The translations under genes and the position numbers were made by a program. The notes below the pieces were generated by a model that saw only the letters and a list, made by a program, of their open reading frames with translations, had not been told where the DNA came from and searched no databases. A stretch of 5,861 nucleotides of DNA from JAKFDK01 sp036676195 (GTDB lineage Bacteria; Bacillota; Sulfobacillia; Symbiobacteriales; ZC4RG38): NCBI GenBank assembly GCA_036676195.1, contig JAKFDK010000013.1:1-5861 (forward strand), in the 5' to 3' direction. This document shows, piece by piece, positions 1 to 5,242 of the stretch (the stretch's first letter is position 1; every line of letters starts with the position of its first letter).

Positions 1-336
1 AATGGTGGCTACGGAGCGGGCCCTGGCCTTGCGGGCCGCCCGGGCCGCGGCCACGGCAGCCTGGCGCACCTGGGCCAGACCGAACCGGTCCGCCTTGCCC
101 AGCCCCACGAGCAGGACCCGCCGGGCCGCAATCGCGCCCTGCGTATAAAACCAGGCGATTTCGCCCGGAGTCCCCCTGAAGTCACCGGCCCGGACGGCGG
201 CACCGATGATCCCACCCAGAGCCTGATCCACGGCACCGGTAGCGCCCCCCGGGTCAGTCACCCCCTGAAACAGGTTGACCACCAGTACGTCGGTCTCCAC
301 AGCCGTGACCGAGCCTACCCATGTTGCGATATTCAT
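1..336 (-). CDS. pepA: Leucyl aminopeptidase (M17 family), N-terminal 112 residues, cut by window edge
   Basis: The frame opens with ATG at 336-334 (MNIATWVGSVTA) and stays open to base 1, so only about the first fifth of a roughly 500-residue enzyme is present. The visible part is the non-catalytic M17 N-terminal domain. Its marks are a beta strand VLVVNLFQG near residue 16, a GAVDQALGG segment, the DFRGTPGE motif near residues 52-59 and the RVLLVGLGKADRF motif near residues 73-85, followed by an Ala/Arg-rich helix. The two-zinc catalytic domain lies outside the window. M17 enzymes remove N-terminal residues from cytoplasmic peptides, usually as hexamers. The start is set by AGGAGG 12 bases upstream. 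The gene begins 20 bp after the dipeptidase stop and has no promoter of its own, so the two are very probably cotranscribed. Family assignment is strong; the symbol is the generic one. Confidence 0.93.
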   Translation of the reverse strand, partial: MNIATWVGSVTAVETDVLVVNLFQGVTDPGGATGAVDQALGGIIGAAVRAGDFRGTPGEIAWFYTQGAIAARRVLLVGLGKADRFGLAQVRQAAVAAARAARKARARSVATI

Positions 337-348
337 AGAGTTGGCTGT

Positions 349-354
349 CCTCCT
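349..354 (-). promoter_or_regulatory. Ribosome binding site of pepA
   Basis: AGGAGG on the minus strand, 12 bases before the ATG at 336. It lies immediately after the stop codon of the dipeptidase gene (TGA, 359-357), and it fixes the aminopeptidase start. Confidence 0.8.
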
Positions 355-356
355 GT

Positions 357-1379
357 TCAATCGGGCATGGCTGCCGCCGGGCGCAGTACCTGGCGGAACA
401 CCCGCTGGTAGTTGCCGCCTAGAATCTGCACCAGCTCCGCTTCGGCGTAGCCCCGCCGGATCAGTTCCGCTGTCAGGTTGGGCAGGCTGCGGGCATCCTC
501 CAGCCCTTCCGGGACCTGCTCGGTGCCGTCCCAGTCGGACCCCAGGGCCACATGGCCGGCGTTGCCCACCACCTGGCAAACGTGGTCCACATGATCGGCC
601 ACCGTCCGCACCGTGGCCCGGAAATGCTCAGGCACCATGAACGCATTCACGTAGGAAATACCAAACACGCCGCCCCGGGCGGCCAGGCTCCTGATCTGAT
701 CGTCCCACAAATTGCGGGGATGGTCGAACAGTTGGCGACAGTTGCCATGGGAAAAAACGACGGGTGCCACCGACAGTTCCAATACGTCACGCAGTCCCGC
801 CGGCGGGAGGTGGGCCGTATCGATCACCATCCCCAACCGGTTCATATCATGTACCACCGCCCGGCCGAACCGGGTCAGGCCGCCCCCGGTCTCCCACTCC
901 ATGGCCCCGTCGGCCAGGGCGTTGCGGTGGTTCCAGACCAGCCCCATGATCCGCACACCCAGGCGGTAGTAAGCCCGCAGGAGGGCCACATCCCCTTCCA
1001 GGGGCTCGCCGCCCTCAATGCCGATCATGACGCCCAGCTTCCGCTGGCTGAAGGCCAGATCCACGTCCACGGCATCCCGCACCAGCATGACCTGGCCGTT
1101 CGCCGCTTCCATTTCCTCCAGGAGCTGATCGAGGAGCTGAAAAATTCGGCGGCTGGGCAGGTCGTACGTGGCCGGTGGTGGCCAGAGGGCAAACACCTGG
1201 GTGGACAGACCGCCCTGGCGCGCCCGCGGAAAGTCGAGGTGGCCGCCGCTTGGATCGGATTCGTGCAGGTGGCGCTTGCCGGCGAAGGCATCCTGAATGC
1301 TGTCACAGTGGCCGTCGATCACCAGGATACGCCGGTGCAGCGCTTCAGCCTGCTCCCGGGCGTGATCAGTGTGTTGCAC
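357..1379 (-). CDS. Membrane dipeptidase (renal dipeptidase-like), peptidase family M19
   Basis: A 340-residue zinc dipeptidase of the amidohydrolase-type TIM barrel fold, of normal family length. Every expected metal ligand is present in order: H24 and D26 in DGHCDS, the bridging E122 in GIEGG, H190 in DTAH and H211 in FSHGN. The family's HPRN block (residues 220-223) and the GSDWDG motif with D284 follow. M19 enzymes cleave dipeptides, often with a D-residue at the C-terminal position. No signal peptide or membrane segment is visible, so despite the family name this one should be cytoplasmic. The start is GTG, with GAGGGGG six bases upstream and no competing ATG nearby. The gene is separated from spoVS by a terminator and pairs with the downstream aminopeptidase gene. 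Small departures from the common motifs are Cys25 (usually Asn) and DTAH (usually DxSH). The precise substrate cannot be read from sequence. Confidence 0.95.
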   Translation of the reverse strand: MQHTDHAREQAEALHRRILVIDGHCDSIQDAFAGKRHLHESDPSGGHLDFPRARQGGLSTQVFALWPPPATYDLPSRRIFQLLDQLLEEMEAANGQVMLVRDAVDVDLAFSQRKLGVMIGIEGGEPLEGDVALLRAYYRLGVRIMGLVWNHRNALADGAMEWETGGGLTRFGRAVVHDMNRLGMVIDTAHLPPAGLRDVLELSVAPVVFSHGNCRQLFDHPRNLWDDQIRSLAARGGVFGISYVNAFMVPEHFRATVRTVADHVDHVCQVVGNAGHVALGSDWDGTEQVPEGLEDARSLPNLTAELIRRGYAEAELVQILGGNYQRVFRQVLRPAAAMPD

Positions 1380-1385
1380 AGCCAG

Positions 1386-1392
1386 CCCCCTC
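1386..1392 (-). promoter_or_regulatory. Ribosome binding site supporting the dipeptidase GTG start
   Basis: GAGGGGG on the minus strand, six bases before the GTG at 1379-1377. It is the reason for preferring this non-ATG start. The rest of the 1393-1470 gap must hold the promoter; only a TATATG-like -10 near 1411-1416 is visible, with no convincing -35. Confidence 0.65.
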
Positions 1393-1470
1393 GGTTAGGG
1401 TTGCTTACCGAACATATAGTTTCCCCACATGTTGGCCATTCCCTGCCCCGGGTGCGGCCCCCTCTGGCTG

Positions 1471-1499
1471 CAAAAACAACGCCGCCCTTGCGGGCGGCG
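1471..1499 (-). terminator. Intrinsic terminator after spoVS, GCAA tetraloop
   Basis: On the minus strand, CGCCGCCC and GGGCGGCG form an 8-bp all-GC stem (1480-1499) closed by a GCAA (GNRA) tetraloop and followed by TTGTTTTTG (1471-1479). It lies 24 bases after the spoVS stop codon. It separates the ymdB-spoVS unit from the peptidase unit. Confidence 0.9.
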
Positions 1500-1523
1500 G
1501 TTTCTAGCGAGCACCTGGGCAAC

Positions 1524-1790
1524 TTACCGGGGCTGGACAATCAGTTTTATGGCCGTCCGCTCTTCTCCATCGATTTTGAGATCCGTAAAGGCCGGAACAC
1601 AGATCAGATCGACTCCGCTTGGTGCGACGAACCCCCGGGCAATGGCAACGGCCTTTACTGCCTGGTTCAGAGCCCCCGCACCGATGGCCTGCAGTTCTGC
1701 TGCACCTTTCTCACGGATGCAACCCGCCAGGGCACCGGCTACGGCGTTGGGGCTTGATTTGGCCGATACCTTTAGGACGTCCATAGTCAT
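1524..1790 (-). CDS. spoVS: Stage V sporulation protein S
   Basis: A small basic protein of the SpoVS/Alba-like fold, near-identical in its core to SpoVS of endospore formers. Visible landmarks are VLKVSAKSSPNAVAGALAG, the invariant-looking AIGAGALNQAVKAVAIARG stretch, PSGVDLICVPAF and the C-terminal DGEERTAIKLIV. In Bacillus subtilis, loss of SpoVS blocks sporulation at stage V and the protein also affects septation; the molecular role is thought to be nucleic-acid binding. Two in-frame ATGs compete. The one at 1790 gives 88 residues (MTMDVLKV) and sits 8 bases from GGAGGAGG. The one at 1784 gives the canonical 86 residues but is 14 bases away. I chose 1790 on spacing. The gene follows ymdB with no terminator between them, but has its own upstream Spo0A-like boxes, so both read-through and sporulation-specific transcription are likely. 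Confidence 0.96.
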   Translation of the reverse strand: MTMDVLKVSAKSSPNAVAGALAGCIREKGAAELQAIGAGALNQAVKAVAIARGFVAPSGVDLICVPAFTDLKIDGEERTAIKLIVQPR

Positions 1791-1798
1791 GGTAAATT

Positions 1799-1806
1799 CC
1801 TCCTCC
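1799..1806 (-). promoter_or_regulatory. spoVS ribosome binding site
   Basis: GGAGGAGG on the minus strand, a very strong Shine-Dalgarno. Its 8-base spacing favours the ATG at 1790 over the family-typical ATG at 1784. A 5-bp hairpin (ACACC/GGTGT, 1813-1828) lies just upstream of it. Confidence 0.75.
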
Positions 1807-1895
1807 AATAGGACACCTTGCATGGTGTTCAAGACATATGTTACCTGCGACTCAAAAATGATGCAAGCATTCTGGGATAAAAGGTTAGGAATTCC

Positions 1896-1925
1896 TTTCG
1901 ACCCATTTCGATGCTTTTCGACAAA
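1896..1925 (-). promoter_or_regulatory. Tandem Spo0A boxes upstream of spoVS
   Basis: Minus-strand TTTGTCGAAAA (1925-1915) matches the extended Spo0A box (core TGNCGAA). Two further TCGAAA cores follow at 1911-1906 and 1901-1896, making three copies of TCGAAA at an exact 10-bp period, one per helical turn. Tandem, helically phased 0A boxes are known at Spo0A-controlled sporulation promoters. The cluster begins 2 bases beyond the ymdB stop codon and lies about 105-135 bases ahead of the spoVS start, in non-coding DNA. The two weaker boxes lack the full consensus, so Spo0A binding is an inference. Confidence 0.6.
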
Positions 1926-1926
1926 T

Positions 1927-2721
1927 CTACGTACCCGCTTGCTCTCTTTCCTGAATCCTCTGCACCCTCACCGTCTTGCCCGTGACAGGGTCGACTTCAA
2001 GCAGGACCGCACACAGGATCGCCGGGCCTTTAGCCACCTCCAGCCGTACAGGCATCTGGGTCCGGAACCGCTCCAGCGCGAGGTCCTTGTCCATCCCGAT
2101 GACCGACGCCCAGGGACCGCACATACCGACATCGGTCTGGTAGGCGGTGCCACCAGGCAGGATTTGCTCATCGGCTGTCTGGACATGGGTGTGGGTGCCC
2201 AGAACGGCACTGACATGGCCGTCCAGAAACCAGCCCATGGCCATTTTTTCAGAGGTGGCCTCGGCGTGGAAATCGACCAGAATCACGGGGGTCATGGCCC
2301 GCAGCCGCCGCACCTCCTCATCGATCACCCGGAAGGGGTCATCTGGGTAGAACGGGAAGAAGACACGACCGTGCAGATTGACCACGGCAACCTTGGTACC
2401 GTCCCGGGCCGTCACCAGTGTGCTGCCGAGTCCCGGCGTGCCGGGGGGCAGGTTGAGGGGCCGGATCAACCTGGGTTCCTCATCAATGTATGTATAGATT
2501 TCGCGTTTATCCCAGGCATGATTCCCCAAAGTGATTACGTCTGCACCAAGCCGGAAGAGTTCATCTGCCAAACCAGGGGTAATTCCCAGCCCTGCCGCTG
2601 AATTCTCGCCGTTAATAACCGTCAGATCCGCACCCATTTCCCGCCGCAGGCGGGGCAGGCGCTGTGCCAAAACTTCCCGCCCTGATTTGCCGACCACGTC
2701 GCCGCAGAAAAGGATCCGCAA
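1927..2721 (-). CDS. ymdB: YmdB family metallophosphoesterase (TIGR00282)
   Basis: A 264-residue cytoplasmic enzyme of the calcineurin-like YmdB/TIGR00282 family, full length. Expected dinuclear metal ligands are all visible: D8 in CGDVVG, E39 and N40 in INGENSAAG, N67-H68 in GNHAWD, H152 in DFHAE, and H177 and H179 in GTHTHVQT. In B. subtilis YmdB hydrolyses 2',3'-cyclic nucleotides, and its loss alters biofilm genes and nanotube formation; its gene lies next to that of RNase Y, as here in looser form. The start is TTG at 2721, giving MRILFCGD exactly at the family's N-terminus, with AGGGGGA seven bases upstream. An extended -10 promoter lies just ahead, so ymdB is transcribed separately from rny here. 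The frame stops with TAG at 1929-1927, leaving 136 bp before spoVS. Identity is secure; the in vivo substrate is not known from sequence. Confidence 0.95.
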   Translation of the reverse strand: MRILFCGDVVGKSGREVLAQRLPRLRREMGADLTVINGENSAAGLGITPGLADELFRLGADVITLGNHAWDKREIYTYIDEEPRLIRPLNLPPGTPGLGSTLVTARDGTKVAVVNLHGRVFFPFYPDDPFRVIDEEVRRLRAMTPVILVDFHAEATSEKMAMGWFLDGHVSAVLGTHTHVQTADEQILPGGTAYQTDVGMCGPWASVIGMDKDLALERFRTQMPVRLEVAKGPAILCAVLLEVDPVTGKTVRVQRIQEREQAGT

Positions 2722-2763
2722 GCTGCAATCCCCCTACAATAAGACTGGCTCATGTATCCACCC

Positions 2764-2772
2764 ATTATACCA
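2764..2772 (-). promoter_or_regulatory. Extended -10 promoter of ymdB
   Basis: Minus strand reads TGGTATAAT: a perfect -10 hexamer (2769-2764) with the TG extension at the correct one-base gap. No good -35 is found at 16-18 bp, as is usual for extended -10 promoters. Transcription would start near 2757, leaving a leader of about 36 bases before the TTG start. Confidence 0.75.
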
Positions 2773-2885
2773 GAGCCTGCCTCAACAGTTGGGGGGGAGT
2801 TCGGCACCTCCTCCACGGGCCGCCGCTTTTATCTATAGGTACGGAATTTGTGTGCCTTTGGTTCGGTCAGGGTCCCAAATTTGTT

Positions 2886-2945
2886 CGATAGGCATTTTCG
2901 CGTACGAATCGAAAATGGGTGCCTGTCATCTATCGACAGGCACCC
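2886..2945. repeat. Nested palindromic element, REP-like
   Basis: Two overlapping inverted repeats. The first is CATTTTCG (2893-2900) with CGAAAATG (2910-2917). The second is GGGTGCCTGTC (2917-2927) with GACAGGCACCC (2935-2945), an 11-bp perfect stem around a 7-base loop. CGATAG (2886-2891) can also pair with CTATCG (2930-2935), giving an alternative fold. The GGTGCCTGTC motif resembles, from memory, intergenic repeats associated with REP-type elements and Y1 transposases in other GC-rich bacteria. A repeat search of the genome would decide. The second stem is followed on the minus strand by only four T, so it is a weak terminator at best. Confidence 0.55.
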
Positions 2946-2962
2946 CGATCAATCCTGCGCCC

Positions 2963-3000
2963 AAAAATAGAAAGCGGCCCGTTGCACAAGCACGGACCGC
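2963..3000 (-). terminator. Intrinsic terminator after the unknown gene
   Basis: On the minus strand GCGGTCCGTGC and GCAACGGGCCGC pair, with one G.T pair and one bulged A, around a TTGT loop, followed by TTTCTATTTTT (2963-2973). The stem begins 5 bases after the stop codon at 3005. It ends the rny transcription unit and separates it from ymdB. Confidence 0.85.
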
Positions 3001-3004
3001 CCTG

Positions 3005-3535
3005 CTATTGGCTGTACACGTAAACCCGGCCTTCTTCCCGGATGGCGACCAGGTCGCCCTGCATCCGGCCGCGGTTTAATTCCCGCAGCAGTTCAAAAAT
3101 CGCTTCCTGTTGAAAGGCCGTTTCTTCCTCGACCAGCCAGGGGTCACCGCCGTCGGCCACCAGGTTCGGGCCCACCATTTCCCGCAAGGTCTCTGCCACC
3201 AGAATGATCTCTTCCACTCCGAGGGTGGCGGAATCCCGAACTACTTCCACGGCCGCCAGGGTGTCGCATTCGCGCTGCCACTCTACCGTCAGGGCCACCG
3301 TTGCCCGCTGTTGCATCTCGGCCAGTGCCAGCAGGGACTCCCGCAGGCGGTCGGCCAGGCCGGCGAGCTGGTCGTCGGTGAAATCGCCGGTTAGCAGAAA
3401 CCGGATGCGAAAATGATTCTCCGGCGGCCCGCAGCGGATGGCTGCGACCTCGGGGATGCGCAGCAGCATGGCGATGGTGTAGCTGATGACCCGGCTCTGG
3501 TGTTCAGCGGCGGCTGTGCTGCGCCCTTTACGCAT
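3005..3535 (-). CDS. Uncharacterised 176-residue protein between RNase Y and YmdB
   Basis: I do not recognise this family. The protein is soluble, with no membrane segment or signal peptide, and has a short basic N-terminus (MRKGRS). Residues about 14-48 look like a helix then strand (VISYTIAMLL, then HFRIRFLL). A long Leu/Arg/Glu-rich helix spans roughly residues 51-85, and an acidic C-terminal half ends in a strand-like VAIREEGRVYVYSQ. Only two cysteines are present, C35 and one near residue 91. The start is ATG at 3535, because AGGTGA (3541-3546), an exact match to the anti-Shine-Dalgarno, sits five bases upstream; a GTG at 3544 would add three residues. The gene begins 60 bp after rny, shares its transcript, and is closed by a terminator 5 bases after its stop. 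Its setting suggests an RNase Y-linked role, but there is no direct evidence for that. Confidence 0.8.
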   Translation of the reverse strand: MRKGRSTAAAEHQSRVISYTIAMLLRIPEVAAIRCGPPENHFRIRFLLTGDFTDDQLAGLADRLRESLLALAEMQQRATVALTVEWQRECDTLAAVEVVRDSATLGVEEIILVAETLREMVGPNLVADGGDPWLVEEETAFQQEAIFELLRELNRGRMQGDLVAIREEGRVYVYSQ

Positions 3536-3540
3536 GCGGT

Positions 3541-3546
3541 TCACCT
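3541..3546 (-). promoter_or_regulatory. Ribosome binding site deciding the start of the unknown gene
   Basis: AGGTGA on the minus strand, five bases before the ATG at 3535-3533. It matches the downstream half of the full AGGAGGTGATC complement of 16S rRNA. It overlaps the alternative GTG start at 3544-3542, arguing against that start. Confidence 0.6.
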
Positions 3547-3557
3547 GCCTTACATTG

Positions 3558-3587
3558 CGGGGGCCGGCCCAGCGGGTCCGGCCCCCG
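3558..3587 (-). other. Stable GC stem-loop between rny and the next gene
   Basis: CGGGGGCCGG (3558-3567) and CCGGCCCCCG (3578-3587) make a 10-bp perfect stem. It extends inward by three more GC pairs (CCC/GGG, with one unpaired base on the + 3' arm) to a 3-base loop. It starts 8 bases after the rny stop codon. No T-run follows on the minus strand (CAATGTAAGG), so it is not a standard intrinsic terminator. An mRNA 3'-end stabiliser, a processing boundary or a partial attenuator between rny and the downstream gene are possible. Confidence 0.65.
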
Positions 3588-3595
3588 TCCCGTCA

Positions 3596-5140
3596 TTAAC
3601 GTGCGTACTCGACTGCCCGGCTCTCGCGGATCACCGTGACCTTGATCTGGCCCGGGTACTCCAGTTCGTTCTCGATGCGAGAGGCAATTTCCTTGGACAG
3701 CTTCAGTGCACCGTAATCATCAATCCGTTCTGGTTTGACCATAATCCGGACCTCGCGGCCGGCCTGAATGGCAAATGCCTTCTCTACCCCATCAAACGAG
3801 TCGGCGATGGTCTCCAGCTTTTCGAGCCTCTTGATATAGCTCTCCAGGGTTTCCCGCCGGGCGCCCGGCCGGGAGGCCGAAATGGCATCGGCGGCGGTCA
3901 CCAGTACAGTCTCAATGGAATGCGGCTCCACGTCACCATGGTGGGTCTCCATTCCGTGGATGACGTCGGCCGACTCCTTATACTTGCGCAGGAGTTGTAC
4001 ACCGATCGCTACATGGGGGCCTTCCATCTCGTGGTCGACCGCCTTGCCAATGTCGTGTACCAGACCGGCCCGCTTGGCCACATCCACGTTAACACCCAGT
4101 TCAGCCGCCATAATCCCGGCCAGGTGCGCAACCTCCATCGAATGTTTCAGCACGTTCTGGCCATAGGAGTAACGGAACTTCAACCGGCCCAGCAGCTTGA
4201 CCAGCTCCGGATGAATGCCATGGATGCCTACTTCGAAGCAGGCCGCCTCGCCTTCTTCACGGATGCGCTGCTCGACTTCCCGCTGCGCCTTTTCTACCAT
4301 TTCCTCGATCCGGGCCGGATGAATGCGACCGTCGGCGATCAGCTTCTGCAGTGCCGTCTTGGCCACCTCGCGGCGGATCGGGTCAAAACCGGAGATCACC
4401 ACCGCTTCGGGGGTGTCGTCAATGATCAGATCAATCCCGGTCAGCGTCTCCAGAGTCCGAATGTTACGGCCTTCGCGCCCGATGATCCGGCCCTTCATTT
4501 CGTCGTTGGGTAACTGCACCACTGAGATGGTGGTTTCGGAGGTGTGATCGGCGGCTACCCGCTGGATCGCGGTGGAGATAATCTCGCGGGCCTTGCGTTC
4601 ACCGCTGTCTTTGGCCTCCGCCTCGATTTCCCGCCAAGTCCGGGCCGCCTCGGCCCGGGCCTCTTGCTCGATATTCGCCAGGAAGACCTTACGCGCCTCT
4701 TCCGTTGTCAGGCCGGAGATTCGCTCCAGCTCCTCAACCTTGCGTCGCTCCAAGTCGGAGAGGCCTTGCTCCTTGCGCTCCAGATCGCGCTCCCGGCGCC
4801 CCATGACCTCTTCCTTGCGTTCGAGCTGCTCTACCTTTCGATCTAACTGCTCTTCTTTTTGTACAAGGCGCCTTTCCAGGCGCTGCACTTCTGCCCGACG
4901 TTCCCGAGACTCCCGTTCAAATTCCTGCCGGAGGCGGTGGACTTCTTCCTTGGCCTCGAGTACGGCTTCCTTCTTGCGGGCTTCTGCCTCCTGGCTTGCT
5001 TTCGTTACAAGCTCTTGCGCTCTGGTCTCGGCGGAACCAATCGTCTTCTCTGATTGGTTTCTGCGCCACCAGTAGCCGAATCCGGCACCGGCCGCCAGGC
5101 CGATCAGGGCGCCGATGATGATGCCAATTACATACGCCAC
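3596..5140 (-). CDS. rny: Ribonuclease Y
   Basis: A membrane-anchored endoribonuclease that starts bulk mRNA decay in Firmicutes and nucleates the RNA degradosome-like network. The 514-residue length matches the family. Order of parts: an N-terminal membrane helix (residues about 2-22, YVIGIIIGALIGLAAGAGFG), then a long charged coiled coil to about residue 200 rich in RRE/LERKE repeats. Next come a KH domain with its GRIIGREGRN loop (G217-N226) and an HD domain whose catalytic HD is H362-D363 in LVHDIGKAVDHE. A C-terminal segment ends EYAR. The start is GTG at 5140, giving MAYVIG as in relatives; a poly-G ribosome binding site lies at 5154-5160, with slightly long spacing. The open frame extends upstream to 5338, but that part is non-coding leader. 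Upstream are an intrinsic terminator and alternative hairpins, suggesting regulation by attenuation or autoregulation. The downstream gene is probably cotranscribed. Confidence 0.97.
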   Translation of the reverse strand: MAYVIGIIIGALIGLAAGAGFGYWWRRNQSEKTIGSAETRAQELVTKASQEAEARKKEAVLEAKEEVHRLRQEFERESRERRAEVQRLERRLVQKEEQLDRKVEQLERKEEVMGRRERDLERKEQGLSDLERRKVEELERISGLTTEEARKVFLANIEQEARAEAARTWREIEAEAKDSGERKAREIISTAIQRVAADHTSETTISVVQLPNDEMKGRIIGREGRNIRTLETLTGIDLIIDDTPEAVVISGFDPIRREVAKTALQKLIADGRIHPARIEEMVEKAQREVEQRIREEGEAACFEVGIHGIHPELVKLLGRLKFRYSYGQNVLKHSMEVAHLAGIMAAELGVNVDVAKRAGLVHDIGKAVDHEMEGPHVAIGVQLLRKYKESADVIHGMETHHGDVEPHSIETVLVTAADAISASRPGARRETLESYIKRLEKLETIADSFDGVEKAFAIQAGREVRIMVKPERIDDYGALKLSKEIASRIENELEYPGQIKVTVIRESRAVEYAR

Positions 5141-5175
5141 GTTTGTATGGGTTCCCCCCCTTCGGTTACACTTGC

Positions 5176-5213
5176 CTGTCCTGTGGGGACAGCCTTGTCC
5201 ATTGCCAGCAATG
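5176..5213 (-). promoter_or_regulatory. Mutually exclusive hairpins just ahead of rny
   Basis: Between the terminator at 5215 and the rny ribosome binding site, minus-strand GGACA (5200-5196) can pair with TGTCC (5191-5187) around AGGC. CTGTCC (5192-5187) can instead pair with GGACAG (5181-5176) around CCACA. A further CATTG/CAATG stem (5213-5209 with 5204-5200) overlaps the first by one base. The shared middle strand makes the first two folds exclusive. The pattern is visible; a switching role is inferred. No good promoter was seen in this 75-base gap. Confidence 0.4.
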
Positions 5214-5214
5214 C

Positions 5215-5242
5215 AAAAAACCGAGCCTGCACCCAGACTCGG
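5215..5242 (-). terminator. Intrinsic terminator within the region upstream of rny
   Basis: Minus-strand CCGAGTCT and AGGCTCGG form an 8-bp stem (one T.G pair) around the loop GGGTGC at 5221-5242, followed directly by six T (5215-5220). It sits 75 bases before the rny start and has no T-run on the other strand, so it acts on minus-strand transcripts only. It either ends a separate RNA or works as an attenuator of rny. Confidence 0.88.

Noticed and set aside
552..1757. Long plus-strand open frame of 401 codons
   Set aside because: It lies antisense to the dipeptidase and spoVS genes, its translation is rich in His/Pro/Gln with no family motifs, and it spans their terminator. It is a GC-rich shadow.
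1429..2601. Plus-strand open frame of 390 codons
   Set aside because: It is antisense to spoVS and ymdB, whose motifs are intact, and no domain is recognisable in its product.
2622..2816. Minus-strand 64-codon frame overlapping the ymdB start
   Set aside because: It overlaps ymdB in another frame and runs through the extended -10 promoter; a chance GGAGGAGG near 2810 makes it look translated.
3413..4513. Plus-strand open frame of 366 codons
   Set aside because: It is antisense to the KH and HD domains of RNase Y and to the unknown gene; low-complexity translation.
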